Positions 55,017-64,000 of a DNA stretch of 64,000 nucleotides are shown here, in pieces. Each line of letters opens with the position of its first letter. Position 1 is the stretch's first letter. Below the pieces are notes generated by a model. The model saw only the letters and a list, made by a program, of their open reading frames with translations, ran no database searches and was not told the DNA's origin. The stretch covers positions 496,001 through 560,000 of the forward strand of contig JACKQL020000006.1 of NCBI GenBank assembly GCA_018296165.2, in the 5' to 3' direction. Position numbers and translations under genes: made by a program. The stretch comes from Termitomyces sp. T153. Lineage: Eukaryota; Basidiomycota; Agaricomycetes; Agaricales; Lyophyllaceae.

Positions 55017-56470
55017 TTGCAGAGTATTGCCTTCAACCATTACACAGTGCTACTTCAGCTTGATCCCAACAACTCTGTACTCTCCAATTGGCTTGCTTTC
55101 ACTCAGAAATTCTCTAGTAAGTTTGGTGCCTTTAATACTGTAGCAGAAGCAGAGGAGAATCTCTTCAACCTCCAAATACATGACCACAAATGCTTCATGA
55201 CCTTCATTGTACAATTTGAATGGGAAGCCTACAAAACTGAGTGGAATTACAACACTCTCTGATTCACCCTCTGTTGTGCCCTGCCTCAGCAGATGAAGGA
55301 TGTCCTTTGTCTCGCACCCAAGCAAACCACATATAACAGATACAAGGCACTTGTCACCCAGGTCAACCAACATCACTGGGAAGACTGGAGCAAGAATACA
55401 GCACTGCAGACCTTGTGGAACACTTCTAGCAACACCAACTAGCAGGCCAGGGCAACCAACAGCAATTGACCCTTGATCCCCATCAACTCTGCTAACCCTG
55501 CACCCCATTTCCCTCCAGGCTGAGGACCTCCCAGTGTTAATTGACCCACAGGACAATGCCCACCTGCCCAACTCAATGCTGCTGATCTCCATGAGGCCCT
55601 GGAACCCCTGGATGCCAACTCCAACAACCTCGATGACACTCTGGATTCTGCCAACAACCAAGAAGCCCAATGCATGAACCAGATTCAGAATAGGCCCTTA
55701 AATGATGGAAGGAGGGCACATGCATCCTATGTGGTGAGCAGGGACACTTTATTAGTAGTTGCCCTAAACAACAAGTGATTGGACATGCCATGTGGATGAT
55801 TAATGGAGAAGACTGCAACTACTAGTTTATGGAAAATGAGTCAGTGGTTTAGGTCTTGAGGATGCACTAGACTGCAAACCAGACTCCAATGTCTTCTCTG
55901 CTCTGGCCCCACTTCTCTATGCAATGGTATTTGCCTTAGACAACCTCCCTGCACACCTCCCCTCCCACTTCTCCACCACCCTACTCCTCTGCATCACCCT
56001 CCCCTTCTCTGACAACTCCGTCCCCATGTTGGTCAACAGCAGCGCCATGGATAACTTCATTGACAAATCCCTGGTGGCACTCACTCCCCAACACCTCCAA
56101 CACCTCTCTACTCCAATCCTTCTCAAACTCTTCAATGGCAAACCCACTTCCACTAGAGATATCACACACTGCCTGGAGACAACTATAACCTTCACCAATG
56201 GACAACAACAAGAACTTCAATTACTTGTCACAAAACTACACCCCTCTGCCTCCATTGTCTTAGGCTTCTCATGGCTCTACTCCACCAGTCCATGCATTGA
56301 CTGGCCCAGCCTCACTCTCCACCTTGACTGGGATAACCTGACTGCCTCTGGACTAGTGCCCTTTGATGTCTCACTCCCTTCCAAGAGCTCCAAGACTATG
56401 ATTGACCAACTCCAGACCCCCCTACAGCTCTGCTCAAGGTCTGCTCAGTTGTTTGTCATCAATGTCTAAC
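55017..56470 (+). pseudogene. Gypsy-4 gag and protease, broken
   Basis: Gag: QLDPNNSVLSNWLAFTQKFS, FNTVAEAEENLFNLQIHDHK, MTFIVQFEWEAYKTEWNYNT (55068-55260), continuing in other frames to a C-x2-C-x4-H-type knuckle remnant near 55720-55760 (CILCGEQGHFI-like across a stop). Protease: frame 55924-56469 open for 181 codons, with LPFSDNSVPMLVNSSAMDNF (D/N-S-S in place of the D-S-G triad) and ASIVLGFSWLYSTSPCIDW, the ILG-WL motif. The first catalytic Asp is now Asn. The open frame suggests the protease block decayed later than the flanks, or simply lacks CpG-rich codons. Confidence 0.78.
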
Positions 56471-58410
56471 TCAATGTCTGACTCAATAGCTCACCCAAGG
56501 TCCTCCCCACCCTCATTGACAGCAGTGCCTCCAGTGCCTTCATCAGCAGTCAACATGACCTCTGACACAATGACCTTAACAAACTCCTTGAGCTCCAACT
56601 CTTCAATGGAAGCCCTGCCACAACAGAAATCACTCAATACCATAATAACACCCTCACCTTTAACAATGACCTGCAGTTTCAGGCCTGGCTTTTCATCACC
56701 CAACTCCTCCTGTTGACTCTAATCATGCTCAGACTTCCATGACTGCAAGACATCAACCCCAACATTAACTGGAAAAACCTCACCATGTGATTTTCTGGCC
56801 CTGAAGCAAGTCTAGCAGCTACCATCCCCCTCCACCTCCAATCTGTCTTGGGCCCCAATGTCCCCAACTCCAGTGCCAGCACCTCCAGAGCAATCCAAAG
56901 TCTCTTGACTTTTAACAGCAACCCAGAAGATGAAGGAAACACAACACCACCAGTTGACATCAAAATTATTGATGCTGTCCCCTTTGCACACATTTTACAA
57001 GATGGCACCCCCACCTTCCAGCTACAAATCATGCCAGCCTTACTGAAGGAGCACCTCCATGCAGAGACTACCTCACCAGAGTGCAAAATGGAGGAGCAGA
57101 TCCTATACAAAGTAGTTTCCCTAGAGTATTATGAATTTGCTGACATGTTCTCCAAAGGGAGTGCAAAGGAACTTCCCCCACACTGCTCCTATGATCACAT
57201 GATCAACCTTGAAGAATGTGCCTCACTCCTGTTTGGCAAGATCTACAACATGTCCAAGATCAAGCTCTGGGCCCTGAAAGAATACCCTGATGACATGCTC
57301 AGCAAAGGCTTCATATGCCTGTCAATCTCCACTGCCAGCACTCTAGTCTTGTTTGCCAAGAAGAAGGATGGATCACTCAGACTCTGTGTAGATTACTGGG
57401 GACTCACCAAGGTCACCAAAAAGAACTGATATCCTCTCCCCCTGATTGGAGACCTTGTTGACTGCCTCCACAGTGCCAAGATCTACACAAAGATAGACCT
57501 CTACTCTGGCTACAACAACATCCAGATTGCTCCAGGACATGAATGAAAGACTGCCTTTCACACCTGCTATGGCCTCTTTGAGTACTTAGTAATGCCCTTT
57601 GGAATGACTAACTCCCCTGCCACCTTCCAGTATTTCATGAACAACATCTTCCATGACATGAACGATGTTTTTGTTATTGTGTACCTGGACAACATACTGA
57701 TCTACTCAAACTCACCTGAGGGGCATCTGGAGCATGTCCACTGTGTTCTAGAATGACTTCAGGAGTACCATCTCCATGCCAACCCCAAGAAATGCTCCTT
57801 CTATATGACAGAGGTCAAATACCTCAGAGTCATTGTCACCCCTGACAGCGTATGCATGGACCCTGCCAAGATCAAAGCCATACTCAACTGGCCCCTGCCA
57901 CAAAACATCTAGGAGGTACAGTTGTTCCTGGGGTTTGCTAACTTTTATCACTGATTCATCAACAACTACTCTGGAATTACCAAACTCCTCAACTGACTCA
58001 TGTAGAAGGACACTCCTTGGGATTGGGACAGCAAGTGCCAAAGTGTATTCCTCCTCCTCAAGAAGGCCTTCACCTCCACTCCAGTCCTTCACCATTTTGA
58101 CCCCTCCCTGCCAATTGTGCTCAAATGCAACACTTCTGACTATGCCATTGCCAAAATACTCTCTCAGTCAGATTCTGGAGGCAAGGATCTCTGCTCCATC
58201 ACAGTGATCCCCACAGAACTCAACTATGATATCTATGACAAAGAACTCCTTGCAATCATTGAAGCCTTCCATCAGTGGTGGGCCTACCTTGAGGGATCCC
58301 TACACCACATTCAAGTCTACTCTAACCACAACAATCTGCAATACTTCACAACCACAAAGCAACTCAGCCACTGCCATGCTCAATGGTCCCAAACCCTCTT
58401 GAAGTAGGAC
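56470..58410 (+). pseudogene. Gypsy-4 reverse transcriptase and RNase H, broken
   Basis: Frame 56848-57429 (193 codons) holds the linker DIKIIDAVPFAHILQDGTPT and the RT start KELPPHCSYDHMINLEECAS, ASTLVLFAKKKDGSLRLCVD. Then come [20 protein letters not shown] and the palm with [20 protein letters not shown] and [12 protein letters not shown] (57680-57715; YLDD expected). The thumb is VIVTPDSVCMDPAKIKAI and FLGFANFYH. RNase H is at 58117-58407 (LKCNTSDYAIAKILSQSDSG, DKELLAIIEAFHQWWAYLEG). Stops occur after VTKKN, PGHE and at several points near 57755-58000. Confidence 0.87.
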
Positions 58411-59960
58411 TTTACCATCCACTACTGCCCCAGGTGACTTGGCATGAAGCCCAATGCACTCACATAGAAGTCCAACATGTATCCAAAGAAGTCATTTGAA
58501 GCAGAGTGGAACACATTCAACCATCAAGTGGTAATCCCCCCTGAACATTTACATGCTGTGCTGATTTTAAACAAAGAAGGAATCCTCCACCAAATCAGAA
58601 ATTCACCTCTGGACTCCTTCTTCACTCAGCATGACCTCTGCAACAACTCCACCAATGAGTCAAACACTGAAAACCCCTTCATGCTGTCTCTAGACCACTG
58701 CCTCCTGCTCCAGAGTGGACAAATCTATGCTCTAGACATACTCTGACAACACCACAACCACAAACTCCACAGGCACTCAGGAATTTGTAAGACTCTTCAG
58801 CTCATCTCCTGGACTTACTTTTGGCCAGGAATGAAGAAAGATGTCATGCAATACATAAGGGCCTGCAAACCTTGTCTCTGAGCCAAGATACCCCACCACC
58901 ACCCTCATGGATTATTGAAGCCCCTCCCTGTTGGTTGGCACCCCTGGTCCTCAATCTCAATGGATCACATCATTAAACTCCCTGACTCCAAAGGTTTCAA
59001 TACAATCTTTGTCATTGTCTGCCACCTCACTAAACAAGCTCTTTTCATCCCCTGCCACACCACTGACAATGCTCTGGAGTTTGCCGAATTATTTCTTGAA
59101 CATGTATTATCCAAGCATGGACTCCTGGATGACATCATCTCTGACCATGGACCTCTATTTGTATTCCATTTTTGGCAATTGCTATGCAAGGCACTTGAAA
59201 TAAAAACCAATCTCTCTACTGCCTATCACCCAGAGACTGATGGACAGACAGAACAAGTGAACCAGACATTGGAACAGTATCTCTGCCTCTACATTAACTA
59301 TTTACAGAATGACTGGCATGCAGAACTCCCTCTTGCCAAGTTTACCTACAACAGCACACCTCATTCTGCTACTGGAGTTTCTCCCTTCTATGCCTACAAG
59401 GGCTACAACCCCTGACTCATGCTATCCCTCAAAGATATCCCTTCCCATGTCACCTACAAAGTTGCCAAGGACCTCTGATCCCTTCACCAGTTCCTCCAGA
59501 ACAAAATCAGCACTGCCAATCAAGCCTACTTCAAACATGCCAATGTCCAATGTGATCCCACCTCTGACTGGCCCCCCAGCACTTTGGTTTGGCTCAATCA
59601 ACAAAACCTCAAGACCTGGAGGCCCTCCATCAAGCTTGATCACAAATGCCTCAGTCCTTTTGAAGTCCTCCAGAAGGTCTCCATGCACACCTACAAGCTC
59701 AACCTACCTCCAGGCCTGAAGAGCCTCCACTCTATGTTCCACGTATGACTCCTCAAAAAACATGCTCTGGACCCCTTCTCTGGGCAACACCCCAGTCAAC
59801 TACCCCCTGTCAAAGCCAAGGATGAATATCACTATGAGGTTGACCAAATCCTTGACTCCTGTGCAGCCTGTGACCAACTCCAGTACTTGGTCCACTGGAA
59901 GAGCTATGTACCTGAGGACAATACTTGAGAACCCCAAAAAAACCTTGACAGAACCCCCAA
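58411..59960 (+). pseudogene. Gypsy-4 integrase and chromodomain, partly open
   Basis: The HHCC domain is near 58740-58890 (HHNHKLHRHSGICKTLQ, WPGMKKDVMQYIRACKPCL). The core is open for 166 codons (58915-59415): WSSISMDHIIKLPDSKGFNT (Asp), LLDDIISDHGPLFVFHFWQL (Asp), YHPETDGQTEQVNQTLEQYL (Glu), and NDWHAELPLAKFTYNSTPHS. The D-D-E triad is intact; the Arg usually following the second Asp is now His. The tail has FEVLQKVSMHTYKLNLPPGL and a chromodomain near 59820-59940 ([33 protein letters not shown], then a stop replacing the W of W-E-P). Confidence 0.87.
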
Positions 59961-60239
59961 CAAACTCTGGAACTTCCATTGACAGCACCCTACCAAGCCC
60001 TGGGACCCCTAAGACTAGCAAACACAGATGGCATCAGTGGGCATAACTCCTGCCTCTGGATTCATCAGGGATTCAACTTCCACAAGTAACCTCCTATGTG
60101 TTTTTACTTACTCTCCCCCTCACTTCATCTGAAACCCCTCATGCTCAGCAAGGAATGCAAGAAATTAGTTTGAACAGACTACAAGTACAGATTATATAAC
60201 AGGGAGGAGTATGGAGCAGCAAGAAAGCAAGGTCCAAAA

Positions 60240-61904
60240 CTCCCCTCACTCCCCTTCCTCCTCCAGAATCCTCCAAACCCTACCCCCAACCAGGTCCACC
60301 TCTATCTGCACAATTACAATGGTGAGGACCTTTGGCTGCCTTGGAAATGGCTCCCCCATGTTGGTCACTACCTTCTACTAGGCTCCAGAGTTTGCTGCAC
60401 TCCTCCACCAATGCTCTGCCAACAGCTGCCCCATCTGCCTGAACCCTTGCTCCAACTCTGACAGGAGCTCCCTGGGCATCTGCATCAATCCATCTTGCAT
60501 CAAGGCATGGGCAGCTGATGCCCCATCAAGGAGGATGTGGTGCTGTTGGACCCAGTCTAGAGGGCTTGGTATCAGCATAATGAAAGAGAAGAGAAGTGGA
60601 GGAACTCACACATTACTCCTCTCTGCCCCAAGGCCACCTTATTGGCCAACCACTCCTCACACTGCCTCTCTGCCTCCACCCTGACTCCCTTCACCTCCAC
60701 AGCTCCTTGCTGCACCTCTGCTCTCTGCTTTGCCCATGCCTCTGACTGCACCAGTCATTCCCACAACTCTTGCACCTCCAGCAACCCCTTTGCAATTGTC
60801 TGCACAGCCCCCTCTAACTCATGCCATGCCAAGTTCTGATCCCTCCATGCCTTGTTACAATCTCCTTCAATCCTCTGAATCTTCTCCTCATGCAACACCA
60901 ACAGCCAGGATAACACCTCTGCCCACTGCTGCCAAGACATCTTGGGGACAGCAGAGGAAGGACCAGGATTTCTGCCAGACCCCTCCACCAGGGCCTCTGA
61001 CCTGGGGGAGTATATGTGCAGTTTAGGAGGGCCCACCATTGATTCTGCCTCCTGCAGCCACTTACTGGGCCCTGCCTCCAGTGAGAGGGTTGCCCTCCAT
61101 TTCCCCTTGTCACATGCCATGGGAGCTCCCTCTCTCCACCCACCCTATGGGGGTCCCACCTTCATCACAGGCTGCCCCACACTTGGTCCACCCTCCACTC
61201 CAGACCCCCAACCTGACACCTTCTCCTTGCACTCCTCAAGCAACTATGTGGCCACCTATGCCACATCCCACCCCTGCTCTTCTGATATGCAGACCACCTG
61301 CCAACTCAACAGAATTGGGCACTTCTCATGCCTTGAGTGACATGGGATGCATACCAAAGTGTCCCACCAGGACTCCTGCATTGGCTCCTCAAAACTGCAA
61401 TGGTCCCTGCATCAAGCACAAATGGCACACTACAGGATAGAATCAGCTCAGAACTTTGCAACAATGCAAAATACTCACTGGAGCCTCCACCTGACACCAC
61501 TCCAGGGTTGGAGGACCCCATACTCATCCCATAGCCTCTACAAACTTTTCTAGAGCCACCTCCAATTGGAGAACCCACAGCACCTCCAGAACAACCTGAA
61601 TCTCCCCCAGACTAAAATTTGGCCTTGAAGACCACCCCCCCAACACTAGACGTGACCCTGCTGAAACTCTGCCTTGAGATGGAGCTGCCAATGGGCTGGC
61701 CACAGCTGCAGACAGCTCTGTAAAGATCAAATCAGCAACCCTGAAGTACAGAAAAGTAGGCCCATGCTCATGACTCCAATACATGGCCTCAACCTGCCTG
61801 CAACTATGGTGAGGCTCAGACTCCTCTGAAGATGAAGGGGCAGGGGATGCTGCAGACAATGCAGACAACACTGATGATGCTGGGGAATAGGCAGAGGAGG
61901 ACAT
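60240..61904 (-). pseudogene. antisense accessory region of Gypsy-4 with Zn2Cys6-like motif and coiled coil
   Basis: Between integrase and 3' LTR the better coding is on the opposite strand to pol. From 61904: MSSSAYSPASSVLSALSAAS, an acidic patch, HGPTFLYFRVADLIFTELSA, and SLGEIQVVLEVLWVLQ (open for 126 codons). At about 61430-61325, in a joined frame, two C-x2-C-x6-C halves occur: CAIC-x6-C, then 15 residues, then CIPCHSRHEKC. This is the spacing of a Zn2Cys6 binuclear cluster. Then 61120-60755 is open for 121 codons and helical (KIQRIEGDCNKAWRDQNLAW, HELEGAVQTIAKGLLEVQEL), and 60578-60378 continues LLSELEQGFRQMGQLLAEHW. It looks like one antisense gene with a putative DNA-binding cluster and a coiled coil. 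The function is unknown. Confidence 0.5.
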
Positions 61905-62117
61905 AGATGAAGACTGAAGGCTCCAGGGTACATCTAACCTTTTTTAATAGCTTGGGAAGAACTCCCTGACAAATAGCAGCCACACTTCAACTTTGTTCCC
62001 CATGCCACTGCCACTCACTGCAGTTTGATCAATATTACTCAACTTTGATTCCCATGCTCCACTGATTCCTGAACTGTGCCCTGCATCTTGAGGGTCTCAA
62101 TGCTGAAGGGAGGGTAA

Positions 62118-63176
62118 TGTCACAACCCACTACCTGGACCCCTGACATTGTTCCCAGCCTGCTTGCTTCCCTGGAGTCCCTCCCCCAATGCCTCATCAAA
62201 ACCCCCAACTATTGAACACCCTCTGTGGCCACCCCAGATAACTCTGATGCTTCTCCAGCAAATCCTGACAGCCCCTTGACTAACTCTGATGACCTTCTCC
62301 ACAGCTTTCAATGCTTCCCTTGACTCCTCTGAGCCCCTGGAACCCTTCCCCACCATTCCTGACCCTATTGTACATCTCTAGCTCACCACCCTCACTCACC
62401 CAACCTACTCCAGAGCATCACAATGACCCCAAAGCAACCCATGTCCCTAACTGATCCCATCAGAATATTGCCATGGCCCACCCCTCAATCACAACCAACA
62501 CCTGTCAACTCCACACAGCTCCATTGAGCCCCACTGCCACAACCACTGCCCTCCAGAGCTCTCCAGTAGTCAGTATATAATCTGTAGAGTAGCACCTTGT
62601 ACTCTAGTCTTGATATTACATTAACTGGTTACCTGGTCTTGTGTTCTTTCCATCTCTACTTCTGTTTTTAGTCTCAAATCTATCTCTTTTCTCTGTCTCA
62701 TCTTGTCTTGCCTCAGTCTCATCTCAACTGTCTCTATTTCCTTTGTTTCTCTGAGTTTCTTTCACCTCTAACATCAGCACAAACTCTGCGCATGTGCTAC
62801 AACCCCCAAACATTCCTGTAACCACTCCAGACCTTGCTTTTCACTCAGTCCCAGAACTCATCAAGTCTTGATTGATCCTCCATCAAACTCCGGCTCCACT
62901 CCCATCACCCACAAAGCCTCCGCTTGCCCCACAGTCTATTTGCATGCCTATGGATTCATTCCTGACACCTGCCCAAGCTTAACATTTAACATACTTGGTC
63001 TTAGACCTTCCTGGACCATTCTGGACTTACTCAGACCACTTCCCTTAGCTTTCCTTTGCAAGTCCCTCTGGTCTGCACCAACCCCAGAATACTAGGTTAT
63101 AAGCACAGGACATTGCATCCACCTAGTAAGGACTTGCCTAGTGTAGCTGAGCCCCCATAGTCAGCAGAACCTGATG
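62118..63176 (+). repeat. Gypsy-4 3' LTR
   Basis: Starts TGTCACAACCCACTACC right after a purine tract and ends GCAGAACCTGA(TG). It matches the LTRs at 3303-4391 and 41854-42917 and contains TATATAA at 62574-62580. Confidence 0.9.
62574..62580 (+). promoter_or_regulatory. TATA box in Gypsy-4 3' LTR
   Basis: TATATAA at the same LTR position as in the copy at 41854-42917. Inferred core promoter. Confidence 0.5.
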
Positions 63177-64000
63177 GTTGGTGGCCACAGATCTCCCAAT
63201 ATGTAGGCACCTACACTAGCACCTGCAAACTCTGTCTCTGTACTAAACCTCACCACCAAGCACCCATGGGCCAGCTCCACCCACTCCCTATTCCAGCTGC
63301 TTGCTGGAATGTTGCATCAGTGGATTTCATTGTGGAACTCCCAGATGCTCATGGGTACAATGCTGTGATGGTAGTGGTGGACCTCTACAGCAAATGGGCT
63401 CACTTCATACCTACCCACACCACATGCTCTGCCTTGGGAGTGGCCAGCCTATACTGGAAAAATGTCTGGAAACTCCATGGTCTGTCAGATAGGTATGTCT
63501 CAGACTGGAGCCCCCAGTTTGTGGCAGAATTCACTCAAGAACTGTATTGCCTGCTAGGCATGAAGCTCCATACCACCATGGCCTATCACCCTCAGTCAGA
63601 TGGGCAGACAGAACATGTTCACCAGGAACTGAAACAGTATCTCTGCCTGTTTTGTAATGAGAGGCAGGATGACTGGGATGAGCTGCTGCTGGATGCAGAA
63701 TTCCAATACAACAACCATGTTTACTCTTCCACACAGATGACTCCATTCTTCCTAGACACTGGCAGGCACCCTTGTATAGGATTTGAACCTTGGGCATGCC
63801 CCTCAGAGAATGACTCTGTCAACAAGTTTGTGGATCAGATGAGGAGGGCACAGGAGGAGGCAAAAGCTGCATTGGTGAAGGCCAAGGAAGACCTGGCATG
63901 GTACTATGATTGCAGATAGACACCTGCCCCAGCTTACAAGCCTGGGAACCATGTATAGCTCAGACATTAAGACAACAAGGCCATCCCAGAAGCTGTCACA
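63177..64000 (+). pseudogene. Gypsy-5 integrase (Gypsy-2 family), truncated by window end
   Basis: Starts inside the HHCC domain (WWPQISQYVGTYTSTCKLCL). An uninterrupted 217-codon frame (63266-63919) follows: ASVDFIVELPDAHGYNAVMV (Asp), LYSKWAHFIPTHTTCSALGV, SDRYVSDWSPQFVAEFTQEL (Asp; Trp in place of Arg), YHPQSDGQTEHVHQELKQYL (Glu) and FQYNNHVYSSTQMTPFFLDT. It ends with a charged linker and a stop at 63917-63919, after which the chromodomain side continues broken. All three catalytic residues survive, making it the least damaged integrase core here. Its left part was probably displaced by the Gypsy-4 insertion. Confidence 0.87.

Larger units (their letters stand above)
55010..63176 (+). mobile_element. 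Gypsy-4, 5'-truncated Ty3/Gypsy element with accessory region and 3' LTR
   Basis: Gag, protease, RT, RNase H, integrase and chromodomain run 55017-60000, then a ~2-kb region with antisense coding, a purine tract (AAGGGAGGG) and the 1.06-kb 3' LTR at 62118-63176. The 5' LTR and start of gag are missing at the junction with Gypsy-3. The element appears to lie inside the integrase of a Gypsy-2-family copy (Gypsy-5). Confidence 0.85.

Overview
The window reads as nuclear DNA of a filamentous basidiomycete, probably an Agaricomycete. The supporting signs are compact 50-75 bp introns, chromodomain Ty3/Gypsy elements, and a Helitron and RNase H element of the kind common in mushrooms. It has two compartments. 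A CpG-rich gene island (about 26.55-35.40 kb) holds three intact minus-strand genes. Everything else is decayed, strongly CpG-depleted transposon sequence (TpG/CpA excess, typical of 5-methylcytosine deamination). No tRNA, rRNA or CRISPR array was recognised.

Layout: 1-1294 is the 5' part of a pogo/Tigger-like element that still contains CpGs. 1.3-3.3 kb is unassigned sequence with a tyrosine-recombinase relic. A solo LTR lies at 3303-4391. From about 4.4 to 26.34 kb there is a five-level nest: Gypsy-1 is split by a Tc1-like element, which is split by Gypsy-A, which is split by Gypsy-2, which is split by a CACTG-ended MITE. The inner target-site duplications (TSDs) are visible. A second MITE (26341-26543) marks the edge of the gene island.

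Gene island: an 11-exon OSCA/CSC1-type (DUF221, PHM7/RSN1) membrane channel, a 7-exon RMD1/DUF155 protein, and an 8-exon short-chain reductase resembling the methionine adenosyltransferase regulatory beta subunit. Exon sums are divisible by three in all three (884, 527 and 304 aa). The last gene appears to use three GC-AG introns. The genes face the same way, but nothing shows that they share a pathway.

Right side: a minus-strand Helitron (about 35.4-48.4 kb) is interrupted by a Copia element, two LTRs and an RNase H element. Next come Gypsy-3 (minus, same family as Gypsy-2, carrying a nested solo LTR), Gypsy-4 (plus, with an antisense Zn2Cys6-like accessory region and a 1.06-kb LTR), and a Gypsy-5 integrase running off the end.

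Gypsy-1 to -5 and Gypsy-A are working names used only here. All conclusions come from reading the sequence by eye. Repeat boundaries are base-accurate only where a TSD is quoted. Reading frames in the decayed elements are composites.
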